Of a stretch of 64,000 nucleotides of DNA, positions 25,447-33,939 are shown in pieces. The notes below the pieces were generated by a model, which worked only from the letters and a program-made list of their open reading frames with translations, did no database searches and had not been told where the DNA came from. A program made the position numbers and the translations under genes. How positions within the stretch are numbered: position 1 is the stretch's first letter; every line of letters starts with the position of its first letter. This DNA is from JACJXF01 sp038316435 (lineage in GTDB: Bacteria > Bacteroidota > Bacteroidia > Bacteroidales > GCA-2748055), in contig JBBQAQ010000001.1 of assembly GCA_038316435.1 (NCBI GenBank), positions 1 to 64,000 on the forward strand. Reading direction: 5' to 3'.

Positions 25447-25803
25447 ATGGGAACTATTCTGAGTTTTAGCGATATCAACTCATTTATTATAATGATTGCG
25501 ATTCTGGGATACGTGATCGTATTCTTTTCCCTCCTTTTTTTGTATTTGTTTTTTTATTATCTCCCCAAACTGCTCTATTACAACTGGAAAAGAGAAAAGA
25601 AATCTTCCGGGAAAGAAATGCAAACAGTTGATGATTTAAATATCACAGGGGAAGAAACCGCTGCTATAGCAATGGCTCTGCACCTTTTTCTGGAAGTGCA
25701 TGACGAAGAAAGTGGGGTTTTAACTATCAATAAAGTTTCAAAACCCTATTCTCCATGGAGTTCAAAAATCTATGCTGTAAGAAATCAGTTTAACAGAATT
25801 TGA
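25447..25803 (+). CDS. OadG-family gamma/delta subunit of decarboxylase pump
   Basis: The 118-residue protein has one strong membrane helix (about 14-42) followed by a basic linker (NWKREKKSSGKE). A C-terminal tail holds EETAAIAMALHLFLEVHDEES, a motif of OadG-type subunits in Bacteroidota. The small subunit anchors and assembles the alpha and beta parts at the inner membrane. It starts 2 bp after the carboxyltransferase stop, and its own stop overlaps a TTG at 25800. Confidence 0.85.
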   Translation: MGTILSFSDINSFIIMIAILGYVIVFFSLLFLYLFFYYLPKLLYYNWKREKKSSGKEMQTVDDLNITGEETAAIAMALHLFLEVHDEESGVLTINKVSKPYSPWSSKIYAVRNQFNRI

Positions 25804-25817
25804 AAAAAGTTACTGAA

Positions 25818-26240
25818 ATGAAGAGTTACAAATTTACTATTAATGGCAATGCATATAGCGTTGATATTCATGAAATTGAGAACAACACTGTTCACCTTGA
25901 TGTGAATGGGACATCTTTCAATGTTGAGCTAGATCGGAAAATTAAAACAACGAAAACTCCTACAATCGTCAGATCAAATTCAACGGATCCACTTAAACCA
26001 AAAATAGAAAAGTCTGAAGAAGGCACTGCCTTTGCTATTTCTTCTCCTTTACCGGGGCTAATAGTTGATGTTTTTGTTCGTCCGGGTGATATAATCCGAC
26101 AGGGCCAAAAAATTCTTAGTATGGAGGCCATGAAAATGGTAAATCAGATTCTGTCTGAAAAAGATGGAGTAGTTGAAAGTGTAAAAGTCGCACCAGGCCA
26201 GCATGTACTTCAAGGGGATACTCTAATTGAAATTATCTGA
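25818..26240 (+). CDS. Biotin carboxyl carrier subunit
   Basis: The protein starts either at the TTG at 25800 or, more likely, at the ATG at 25818 giving MKSYKFTINGNAYSVDI. With the latter it has 140 residues. The C-terminal half is a biotinyl domain; the biotinylated Lys in SMEAMKMVNQI lies 35 residues from the end, the normal spacing. The N-terminal beta segment and a charged/Thr-Pro linker precede it. It carries CO2 from the carboxyltransferase to the beta subunit. The gene lies 14 bp after the gamma gene stop and 4 bp before the beta gene. Confidence 0.93.
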   Translation: MKSYKFTINGNAYSVDIHEIENNTVHLDVNGTSFNVELDRKIKTTKTPTIVRSNSTDPLKPKIEKSEEGTAFAISSPLPGLIVDVFVRPGDIIRQGQKILSMEAMKMVNQILSEKDGVVESVKVAPGQHVLQGDTLIEII

Positions 26241-26244
26241 TCCC

Positions 26245-27621
26245 ATGAAAAAACTCTTAACTATTTTTGCAATAATTGCAATACTAACTGTACTTCGATC
26301 CCTTGTAATACCTGATCAAGCAGATCAGAATACAAAAGTTCTTCAAACCGAACTGAATCAACAACTCGTCAATGCTGATAATGGCACTGAAGTTCAGAAT
26401 AAAACTGATAATCTGGTTCAGCAAACTAAACAAGGCCTTATAAAATTTTGGGCATATACCGGTTTCAGAAATGCTACCCCAGGTCATTTTGTGATGATTC
26501 TGGTTGCACTTCTTTTTATTTTTCTGGCAATCAAGTTTGATTATGAGCCTCTTCTGCTCGTGCCTATCGGCGTTGGAATTATTCTTGGAAATATTCCTTT
26601 TTTTCAGGATGGGGGTGCAAACCTGCAAATCGGAATTTATCAACCAGGAAGTGTTTTGTATTACTTGTATTTTGGAGTTATTAAAGGGATTTATCCACCT
26701 TTAATATTTCTTGGAATCGGTGCCATGACTGATTTTTCATCCTTGATATCTAATCCAAAGCTTATTCTGCTTGGTGCAGCAGCCCAAGTGGGAATATTTA
26801 TAACATTTATTGGAGCAATTGCATTAGGATTTCATGCTCGCGAAGCTGGTGCTATTGGTATTATAGGTGGAGCTGATGGCCCAACTGCAATTTATCTGGC
26901 ATCAAAACTGGCAAATGGAGTGGATATCATCGGACAAACAATAAATGGAGATCCAATATTTGTGAAAAATCTGATAGGTCCGATTGCTATTGCTGCATAC
27001 TCTTATATGGCTCTGGTACCGGTTATTCAACCTCCAATTATGTATTTGTTTACAACAAAAAAAGAGCGTTTAATACGAATGAAACCGCCAAGAGCTGTTT
27101 CGAAACTTGAAAAAATACTTTTCCCAATAATTGGACTGATTCTTACATGTTTCATTTCACCTGCTGCATTGCCACTTCTTGGAATGCTTTTTCTGGGAAA
27201 CTTACTGAAAGAGTCAACTGTTACAAAACGATTAGCTGAAACTGCACGAAATCCCTTAATTGATATTGTTACGATTATTATCGGCGTGACAGTTGGAGCA
27301 TCCACGCAAGCCGATGTATTCCTTACAAACGATTCGTTGATTATTTTTGGATTAGGTGCGGTTTCCTTTATGTTTGCTACTGCAGGTGGAGTGGTGTTTG
27401 CCAAAGTAATGAACCTATTTACATCTAAAGACAATCAAATCAATCCATTAATCGGAGCTGCCGGTGTTTCAGCGGTTCCTGACAGTGCCAGAGTTGTGCA
27501 AAATGTTGGTTTAAAGGAAGATCCAACCAATCACCTCCTGATGCATGCAATGGCTCCTAATGTTGCAGGAGTTATCGGTTCAGCAGTTGCAGCAGGTATA
27601 TTATTGAGTTTCCTTATTTAA
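26245..27621 (+). CDS. Sodium-pumping decarboxylase beta subunit (OadB/MmdB)
   Basis: The 458-residue integral membrane protein starts at the ATG at 26245; the frame reaches 26227 but would overlap the carrier gene. There is one N-terminal helix, a hydrophilic Gln/Asn-rich segment (about 25-70), then about nine helices. GGADGPTAIYLASKLANG (about 208-225) is the conserved region whose Asp takes part in decarboxylation and sodium transport. GAAGVSAVPDSARVVQ and the final NVAGVIGSAVAAG are also typical. It decarboxylates carboxybiotin while exporting sodium. This completes an epimerase-alpha-gamma-carrier-beta operon. Confidence 0.95.
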   Translation: MKKLLTIFAIIAILTVLRSLVIPDQADQNTKVLQTELNQQLVNADNGTEVQNKTDNLVQQTKQGLIKFWAYTGFRNATPGHFVMILVALLFIFLAIKFDYEPLLLVPIGVGIILGNIPFFQDGGANLQIGIYQPGSVLYYLYFGVIKGIYPPLIFLGIGAMTDFSSLISNPKLILLGAAAQVGIFITFIGAIALGFHAREAGAIGIIGGADGPTAIYLASKLANGVDIIGQTINGDPIFVKNLIGPIAIAAYSYMALVPVIQPPIMYLFTTKKERLIRMKPPRAVSKLEKILFPIIGLILTCFISPAALPLLGMLFLGNLLKESTVTKRLAETARNPLIDIVTIIIGVTVGASTQADVFLTNDSLIIFGLGAVSFMFATAGGVVFAKVMNLFTSKDNQINPLIGAAGVSAVPDSARVVQNVGLKEDPTNHLLMHAMAPNVAGVIGSAVAAGILLSFLI

Positions 27622-27680
27622 TGTTTTAAAGCAAGCATCCCATTTGTAGGAATAAAGTAAATTTGTGAAAAAAGAAATTA

Positions 27681-28898
27681 ATGGGAAAAATTGCCAATGC
27701 AGGTAATAAAGGGGATAAGGTACGTTCGGATTGCTTTATGGAGCTCGAATTAACTGACTCCGGAGGAATTCAGATTGAATTAAAAAGTAAGGTTACTGCT
27801 CTGTTTGGGGCCGATATCAGGAAAAATGCACAGGAAATGTTGCGTTTTTTTGGTATTGCTAATGCCCGGTTATCAATCGAAGACTCTGGTGCTTTGCCTT
27901 ATGTATTGGCTGCTCGTCTGGAAGCCATTATAAATCAACTTATTAAAACCAACAAACCCTTTTTACTCCCTTTAATAGAAGAAAACAACTATCATAGTTC
28001 AAAAGAGAAATTCAGGTTTTCCCGTTTGTACCTACCAGGAAATTCACCAGCAATGATGATTAATGCCGGGATTCATAAGCCTAATGGTATTATCCTTGAT
28101 CTTGAGGATTCAGTTGCTTTTGAGAAAAAGCCTGAGGCCCGATTTCTTGTGAGAAATGCACTTCTTCAGGTCAACTTCTTCGGTGCTGAAAGAATGGTAA
28201 GGATTAATCAAATGCCAGCAGGGTTAGATGACCTTGAATACATCATTCCCTATAATACTCATCTTATCCTCTTGCCAAAATGTGAAAGTGCTGATCAAAT
28301 AATTACACTTGAAAATGAAATTAATCGAATTCAAACTGCTTGTGGTCAAAACAATACGATTTTTATTATGCCAATAATTGAAAGTGCACTGGGAGTTGAA
28401 AAAGCTTTTGAAATTGCATGTGCATCTGAAAATATTGTTGCATTGGCAATTGGTCTTGAGGATTATACTGCGGATCTCGGAGTACAGCGCACAATAGGAG
28501 GAACAGAATCGTTATATGCCAGGACTCGTCTTGTAAATGCATGCAAAGCAGCTGGAATACAAGCAATTGACTCAGTATTTTCTGATGTGGGTGATATGGA
28601 AGCTCTGTTTACAAACGTGAAAAATTCGAAAAGTCTTGGTTTTGAGGGAATGGGATGTATTCATCCGAGGCAGATCGAGATAATTCATAAAGGCTTTGCC
28701 CCTGATAATGAGGAAATTGAAAAGTCAAAAAAGATAGTCAATGCGTTCGATACGGCAAAAGAAAAAGGCTTAGGCGTTGTTTCTGTAGGTACTAAAATGA
28801 TCGATGCTCCCGTAGTAAAGAGAGCTCAGAAAACTATTGACCTGGCAATAAAATTAGGAATGCTTTCAAAGAATTGGAGGAACGGGTATGTCGCATAA
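27681..28898 (+). CDS. Citrate lyase: acyl carrier CitD fused to beta subunit CitE
   Basis: Residues about 1-92 are CitD-like: KVRSDCFMELEL aligns with the ESSD prosthetic-group segment (Ser16 the likely attachment site). IQIELKSKVTALFGADIRKN and DSGALPYVLAARLEAII match the rest of CitD. Residues about 108-405 are CitE: RFSRLYLPGNSPAMMINAG, GIILDLEDSVAFEKK, VRINQMPAG, LPKCESADQI, MPIIESALGVEKAFEIA and LGFEGMGCIHPRQIEI, an HpcH/HpaI-type citryl lyase. Normally the two are separate genes of about 95 and 300 residues. CitE cleaves citryl-thioester to oxaloacetate. The CitF gene overlaps its end by 11 bp. The fusion is read straight through with no frame break. Confidence 0.9.
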   Translation: MGKIANAGNKGDKVRSDCFMELELTDSGGIQIELKSKVTALFGADIRKNAQEMLRFFGIANARLSIEDSGALPYVLAARLEAIINQLIKTNKPFLLPLIEENNYHSSKEKFRFSRLYLPGNSPAMMINAGIHKPNGIILDLEDSVAFEKKPEARFLVRNALLQVNFFGAERMVRINQMPAGLDDLEYIIPYNTHLILLPKCESADQIITLENEINRIQTACGQNNTIFIMPIIESALGVEKAFEIACASENIVALAIGLEDYTADLGVQRTIGGTESLYARTRLVNACKAAGIQAIDSVFSDVGDMEALFTNVKNSKSLGFEGMGCIHPRQIEIIHKGFAPDNEEIEKSKKIVNAFDTAKEKGLGVVSVGTKMIDAPVVKRAQKTIDLAIKLGMLSKNWRNGYVA

Positions 28899-30450
28899 TA
28901 AAATGATTCTTAATGCCGCAGGTCGACTGGTTCCGGAAGAGATAAATGGGGAAAAACAAATTCCATTTATGGGAGTGGGCAAATATACTCCCACTGGAAG
29001 AAAAGCATCCGGTATAATTAAAAGTAATACTCAGTTTCCAGAGGATGGTAATAAATTGGTAAACAGTCTAAAAGAAGCTTTACTTAAAGCGGGACTTAAA
29101 GATGGAATGACCATTTCCACCCATCATCATTTTCGCAATGGCGACCTGCTTGCAAACATGATATTTGATATTGCTCACGAACTGGGAGTTAAAAACTTAA
29201 GATGGTTTCCATCTGCATCCTTTTCATGCCACGCACATCTGATCCCTTATCTTGAAGACGGCACGATCCATTCTATCGAAGGTAGTATGAACGGACCCTT
29301 GGGTAAATTTGTAACTGAAGGGAGAATGGCAGGAACAGCAATTCTACGTTCACATGGTGGCCGGTATCAGGCAATTCAGGATGGGGAAGTTAAAATAGAT
29401 ATTGCGGTAATCGGTGCTCCAACTGCTGATGTATTTGGTAATGCCAATGGTTTATTTGGGCCATCAGCCTGCGGATTACTTGGGTTTGCACTTGGCGACT
29501 CGGAATATGCTGATAAAGTGATAGTTGTTACCGATAATCTGGTTCCGTTTCCATGTATCCCATGGCAAATTCAGGGAAATAATATTGATTTTACAGTTGT
29601 AATAGATAAACTCGGAGACCCGGAAAAGATTGTATCCGGCACAACTCAGATTACAAAGAGTCCCGATCGACTTCTGCTCGCAGAACTAACTGCAAAATTC
29701 TGTGATGCCGCAGGGATAATTAAGGATGGCTTTTCATTTCAGGCAGGTGCCGGTGGAACATCCCTCTCAGTTGCTGAATATTTCAGAGCAATTATGAAGG
29801 AAAAAGGGATAAAGGCTCGTTTTGCCAGAGGGGGTAGTAACAAATATCTGGTTGAAATGCTTAAAGAGGGTTTAGTTGATTATATTCTTGATGGTCAGAC
29901 ATTTGACCTAGATGGTGTGCGATCAATGGCTGAAAACCCTAATCATACATGGACAACACCTTTTACAAGCTATAATTATCATTCCAAAGGCAATTTTGCT
30001 GAGTTTGTTGATGTAGTAATTCTAGGAGCTACAGAAGTGGACATTAATTTTAATGCAAATGTTGTAACACACTCTGATGGCTATCTCCTGCACGGAATTG
30101 GAGGGTGGCAGAATTGTTTGTTTTCCAAAACTGTAATAATACCGGTTCCTTTATTTCGTGACAGAATACCAGTGGTTCGTGATCAGGTTACAACGCTTTG
30201 TGGACCTGGTGAATTGATTGATGTTATTGTAACGGAGAGGGGTATTGCAATTAATCCCCTGAGAAAAGATCTAATAGAGAAAACAAAAGATTCAGGACTT
30301 CCTTTCAAATCAATTCAGGAGCTTAAAACTGAAGCGGAAAAGATTTGTGGAAAGCCTGATTTGCCTGTTTTAGAGGATAAAATAATTGCCGGAATCAAAT
30401 GGGTTGATGGAACTCTTATTGATATAGTAAGGCAGGTTAAAACTTCTTAA
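28888..30450 (+). CDS. citF: Citrate lyase alpha subunit (citrate:acetyl-ACP transferase)
   Basis: The 520-residue CitF has the CoA-transferase-like family features: GMTISTHHHFRNGDLLANM (about 71-89), IGAPTADVFGNANGLFGPSACG, VTDNLVPFPCIPW, GFSFQAGAGGTSLSVAEYF, DFVLDGQ-like DYILDGQTFD and a final GPGELIDVIVTERGIAINPLR. It exchanges the acetyl on the carrier for citrate. It overlaps the CitDE gene by 11 bp, so the subunits are coupled. CitC ligase and the CitG/CitX prosthetic-group enzymes, needed to activate the complex, are not in the window. A strong terminator follows. Confidence 0.95.
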   Translation: MSHNKMILNAAGRLVPEEINGEKQIPFMGVGKYTPTGRKASGIIKSNTQFPEDGNKLVNSLKEALLKAGLKDGMTISTHHHFRNGDLLANMIFDIAHELGVKNLRWFPSASFSCHAHLIPYLEDGTIHSIEGSMNGPLGKFVTEGRMAGTAILRSHGGRYQAIQDGEVKIDIAVIGAPTADVFGNANGLFGPSACGLLGFALGDSEYADKVIVVTDNLVPFPCIPWQIQGNNIDFTVVIDKLGDPEKIVSGTTQITKSPDRLLLAELTAKFCDAAGIIKDGFSFQAGAGGTSLSVAEYFRAIMKEKGIKARFARGGSNKYLVEMLKEGLVDYILDGQTFDLDGVRSMAENPNHTWTTPFTSYNYHSKGNFAEFVDVVILGATEVDINFNANVVTHSDGYLLHGIGGWQNCLFSKTVIIPVPLFRDRIPVVRDQVTTLCGPGELIDVIVTERGIAINPLRKDLIEKTKDSGLPFKSIQELKTEAEKICGKPDLPVLEDKIIAGIKWVDGTLIDIVRQVKTS

Positions 30451-30453
30451 CTC

Positions 30454-30493
30454 AAAAAAAAAGCTGAATATTTATTTATTCAGCTCTTTTTTT
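30454..30493. terminator. Bidirectional intrinsic terminator
   Basis: AGCTGAATA (30462-30470) and TATTCAGCT (30477-30485) form a perfect 9-bp stem with a 6-nt loop. It is flanked by nine A before and seven T after, so it can stop transcripts in both directions. It lies exactly between the convergent citF and DUF4956 genes. Confidence 0.85.
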
Positions 30494-30494
30494 A

Positions 30495-31172
30495 TCAGGA
30501 TTGATATCCGCCTTCTTCAAGATTCTTTCCGTGTTCCTTAATATTGAAAAAGATTCTGATGCGGGCTGAATCTCTTAAGAAATCTATCTTACCAATTTCT
30601 ACACGAGTAATATCAAGACCAGTACGTTCTTTCAGATCAGCAATCAGATCAGCTTCTCTATCAGGTTTTATAAGGTCAATTTTTTCATATTCAACCATCT
30701 TTTTTCCTTCTTTGTTAACCAGCCAGATTTTTTCCATTATCCATACAAGGAAAATGATGATAAGATTTGTAAAGAATAACTCAGCGTAGGATATCTTTTT
30801 ATTTGCCAGAGCATTTATTACAGAAACTCCGATTACAATGAACAGGAAAGTCATATCTTTTATAGATATCGAATCAGTTCTGTAACGAATTATTCCAAAT
30901 ATAGCGAACAGCCCTAATGCAAAACCAATTTGGAGTTTTACACTATTAAGCAGGAAACACAAAAGAAAAATTACTGCGCTGATCATAATATAAGAAAACA
31001 GATAATCCTTTTGCTTGGAAGTTGAATAATACAAATACCTCACAATTACTACAATAACTGCTAGATTCAGGAAAAAGCGCAATAATAATTCCCCGAAATC
31101 AGGCGTATTAATTAGTTCGATGCCAAATATCTGAGATGAAGTGGCAAGTAGTGTTAGAATGTTAACCATCAT
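30495..31172 (-). CDS. DUF4956 membrane protein
   Basis: The 225-residue protein has about four helices between residues 25 and 150 and a cytoplasmic tail containing IDLIKPDREADLIADLKERTGLDITRVEIGKIDFLRDSARIRIFF. This pattern marks the DUF4956 family, often next to a VTC-domain gene, as here: the VTC gene stop overlaps its start by 11 bp. The pair may make or handle polyphosphate or a related polymer at the inner membrane, but the DUF4956 role has not been shown to my knowledge. It ends at the shared terminator. Confidence 0.8.
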   Translation of the reverse strand: MMVNILTLLATSSQIFGIELINTPDFGELLLRFFLNLAVIVVIVRYLYYSTSKQKDYLFSYIMISAVIFLLCFLLNSVKLQIGFALGLFAIFGIIRYRTDSISIKDMTFLFIVIGVSVINALANKKISYAELFFTNLIIIFLVWIMEKIWLVNKEGKKMVEYEKIDLIKPDREADLIADLKERTGLDITRVEIGKIDFLRDSARIRIFFNIKEHGKNLEEGGYQS

Positions 31173-31917
31173 TTACTTTTTTATATGCTTTAACTTTTAT
31201 TTTGAAATTATTATTCTTGGTATGTTCTTCAATCATTGCAATAGCCGTGCAATATTTACTAAAGGATGAACTTTTAATGCCTAACTCCTGTAGCTTCTGT
31301 TCTATAAAAGTGATAGGTTCGTCCTTTGATTTCTTAACTTCTGCAATTACTAAATTTCCCAAGTTAGCTTCTTTCCCAAGCCTCTCGAGCTTAAGGTTAA
31401 AATCCATGGTAATTCGTTCTCTTTCATTATTACTCACCAGAGTAATCCTGTTAAAATGGTTTGTTGCTTGTGCAAGGAGTTGATCGCCAGAAAGATGAGT
31501 ATGCTTTGAAAAAAAAGCTCTATCTTCATCAGTAAGTACCTCCAGATTTTTATCTGTACTAACCCGTCTTTTGAATGTTATTCCTTTGTTACTCTTAAAC
31601 TTAATCTCTGAAAAAGAAATATTATTGGCGATATATAGTCGTTTCCTTAATTTAAAACGATTCAGTTTGCCATTGTGATGATCAAGGTAAAGTTTTAACG
31701 AGGGAGTGTCGTAATATACTGTTTTATAGGGTTGCACTAAATATTTTTCAACTTGTAATATCCTGTAATGATCCTGAATTTCCGAAATAAGCCAGGGTAA
31801 AAGTTTTAAACTGAAAAAGTATTTTATGTCAATACGCTCATTAAAAGCAATTTGCTTCATATCTTCCAGGCGGGTAACTTTAAAGCCTCCTACAAGTGAA
31901 TTCAAATCTATTGACAT
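31162..31917 (-). CDS. VTC-domain (polyphosphate polymerase-like) protein
   Basis: The 251-residue protein resembles the catalytic tunnel domain of yeast Vtc4, a CYTH/TTM-like fold. It has early RIDIKYFFSLKLLPWLI, then YYDTPSLKLYLDHHNGKLNRFKLRKRLY (basic tunnel residues), EIKFKSNKGITFKRRV and VIAEVKKSKDEPI ending the barrel. Such proteins polymerise phosphate from nucleotide triphosphate in the known eukaryotic case; bacterial members are mostly uncharacterised. It is the first gene of a two-gene minus-strand unit with DUF4956 and is divergent from rubredoxin. Confidence 0.8.
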   Translation of the reverse strand: MSIDLNSLVGGFKVTRLEDMKQIAFNERIDIKYFFSLKLLPWLISEIQDHYRILQVEKYLVQPYKTVYYDTPSLKLYLDHHNGKLNRFKLRKRLYIANNISFSEIKFKSNKGITFKRRVSTDKNLEVLTDEDRAFFSKHTHLSGDQLLAQATNHFNRITLVSNNERERITMDFNLKLERLGKEANLGNLVIAEVKKSKDEPITFIEQKLQELGIKSSSFSKYCTAIAMIEEHTKNNNFKIKVKAYKKVNDG

Positions 31918-32120
31918 TGATGTATGTAATATATTAAAAAATTGTGTTTATAAAGTTAATTTTATTTTTTCAAAAAGCTTGAGTTTTTGTAAAAAAGGTC
32001 TGAATTTACAATGTTTCTAATTAGTAGATTAAAAATGGTAAAGCACTAAAAGCTCCTTTATATTGTTTTTCTGTTTTAGTTTTATTGCACACAAAAAAAA
32101 CAATAAAATGTATTTGCTTC

Positions 32121-32152
32121 TTGAGATACAAGGCATATTTTTTATACTTTTG
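32121..32152 (+). promoter_or_regulatory. Rubredoxin promoter
   Basis: TTG (32121-32123), 21 bp, TACTTTTG (32145-32152) fits the Bacteroidota promoter pattern. The start would be near 32159, about 41 nt before the ATG. The remainder of the 282-bp divergent gap (31918-32199) is AT-rich with no ORF; I saw no clear box for the leftward VTC gene. Confidence 0.55.
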
Positions 32153-32199
32153 TTCCAGTCAATTAAATCATTGAATCTTATTATTTTATAACAACAAAA

Positions 32200-32361
32200 A
32201 TGCAAAAATTTAAATGCATTATCTGCGGATTTGTATACGATCCGGAAGAAGGAGATCCCGATGGAGGAATACCTCCTGGAACGGCATTTGAAGATATTCC
32301 GGATACATGGATATGTCCTGTTTGTGGTGTTAGAAAAGCTGACTTTGAACCCGTTGATTAA
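32200..32361 (+). CDS. Rubredoxin
   Basis: This short gene encodes 53 residues: MQKFKCIICGFVYDPEEG at the start, then GGIPPGTAFEDIPDTWICPV and CGVRKADFEPVD at the end. Four cysteines in two CxxC knuckles (CIIC and CPVC) bind one iron. Tyr, Trp and the Phe residues are at the usual core positions. It carries single electrons in the cytoplasm of anaerobes, often to peroxide- or oxygen-reducing enzymes. It is a single-gene transcript with its own promoter, convergent with the dipeptidase gene 8 bp away. Confidence 0.97.
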   Translation: MQKFKCIICGFVYDPEEGDPDGGIPPGTAFEDIPDTWICPVCGVRKADFEPVD

Positions 32362-32369
32362 TATCTACT

Positions 32370-33830
32370 TCATTTTTTAGGTGTTTTTTCCAAAACAGAA
32401 AGCAGTAATTTCCAGAATTTTGAAGTAGATTCTATACTTAATCTTTCATCCGGTGAGTGTGCACCTCGAATTGTTGGTCCAAATGATACCATGTCAAGTT
32501 CTGGAAATTTCTCCAGAAATAGTCCACATTCAAGTCCTGCATGTATTGCTCTTACTATCGGCTCATTCCCAAATAATTCCTTGTAACTTTCTTTGGATAT
32601 TTTAAGAATTTCACTGTTCTGATTTGGCTTCCAGCCAGGATAGCCAGTACTGTGACTTACGCTTGCTTTACCCATAGTAAAAATATTCTGAACCTGATCA
32701 GAGATATCTTTTCGTGCTGAATCAACGGAGCTTCTCTGACTAGTGGTAACCTGAATCTCACTGTCACTTATAAATTTGATTGAAGCCAAATTGGTAGAAG
32801 TTTCAACTAATCCAGGCATTTCCCTGCTCCATTCGATAACTCCATGTGGGCAGGCATATAAGCAGTCGAGCAATCTTGATTGAGCTTTTTTGTTTATAAC
32901 ATTTAGAGGTGGATCTGCATGCAAAAGTTGCATAATTAGGGAAGGCTCAGTAGTTTTTAATTCTGAACCGACAAGGATTACATAATTATCAAAATATGCT
33001 TTACAGCCTTCATAATGCTCCGGAGCTATTGTGAAAATAGCCCGCGCTTCTCTTGCGATAGCATTTCGGAGATTCCCACCGTCAAAATGAGCAAGCCTTG
33101 CACCAAAATCATTTGATATGTTCCACAAAAATCGTGTGATAATCTTATTTGAGTTTCCTAATCCTTTGTGAATATCATCTCCTGAATGTCCACCTTTTAG
33201 ACCTTTTACACTTATTTCGAATGCTAAACATTTTTCAGGTGCATTCTTCAACTTGTATTTAAAAATAGCAACCGTATCATTTCCCCCGGCGCAACCAATA
33301 AAAAGTTCACCTTCATCTTCTGAATCAAGATTTAACAATGTCTTTCCTTCAAAAAAGCCCTTTTCAAGTGCAAATGCACCAGATAGACCTGTTTCTTCAT
33401 CAACAGTAAAAAGACATTCAATAGAGCCATGCGCTATATCATCAGACGCCAGAACAGCCATTTGGGCAGCTACTCCTATACCATCATCTGCACCTAAAGT
33501 AGTTCCCTTTGCTTTTACCCAATCTCCCTCAATAAAAACTTTGAGTGAGTCCTTTTCGAAATCATGCAATGTATCAGAGTTTTTCTCTCCAACCATATCG
33601 AGATGAGATTGCAAAACAATTGTTTTACATTTTTCCATACCCTTTGTGGCGCCTTTTTTTATTAATAGGTTTCCGGCCTTATCAACCTGATAATCAAGCT
33701 TGAATTTTTTTGCAAATTCAATTATGTGATTACGTATCTGTTCTTCTTTTTTAGATGGACGAGGTATTGCGCATATATCTTCAAAATACATCCACAGTTC
33801 TTTTGGCTCCAGAACACTTAGTTTTTTCAT
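32370..33830 (-). CDS. pepD: Aminoacyl-histidine dipeptidase (M20, PepD)
   Basis: The 486-residue protein is of M20C type. Di-metal site motifs are LQSHLDMVGEK (about 80, His/Asp), GTTLGADDGIGVA (about 114-126, bridging Asp), FTVDEETGLSGA (about 145-156, catalytic and ligand Glu), DSEDEGE and a final TIRGAHSPDERLSIES (ligand His). KGGHSGDDIHKGLGN lies in the lid domain. E. coli PepD is the same length and hydrolyses Xaa-His and other dipeptides in the cytoplasm. It is a single gene on the minus strand. Confidence 0.95.
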   Translation of the reverse strand: MKKLSVLEPKELWMYFEDICAIPRPSKKEEQIRNHIIEFAKKFKLDYQVDKAGNLLIKKGATKGMEKCKTIVLQSHLDMVGEKNSDTLHDFEKDSLKVFIEGDWVKAKGTTLGADDGIGVAAQMAVLASDDIAHGSIECLFTVDEETGLSGAFALEKGFFEGKTLLNLDSEDEGELFIGCAGGNDTVAIFKYKLKNAPEKCLAFEISVKGLKGGHSGDDIHKGLGNSNKIITRFLWNISNDFGARLAHFDGGNLRNAIAREARAIFTIAPEHYEGCKAYFDNYVILVGSELKTTEPSLIMQLLHADPPLNVINKKAQSRLLDCLYACPHGVIEWSREMPGLVETSTNLASIKFISDSEIQVTTSQRSSVDSARKDISDQVQNIFTMGKASVSHSTGYPGWKPNQNSEILKISKESYKELFGNEPIVRAIHAGLECGLFLEKFPELDMVSFGPTIRGAHSPDERLSIESTSKFWKLLLSVLEKTPKK

Positions 33831-33939
33831 ATATTCTCAAAAAATATGTTGTATAAAACAATGCTACTAAATAGCTTTTTCAATAAATACAGGATCGTTT
33901 TTTTATAATACATTTACCCGTCAAAAATAACAAATTATC

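Noticed and set aside
27027..27434. 135-codon reverse ORF within the beta-subunit gene
   Set aside because: Antisense of conserved membrane helices; no start context or features.
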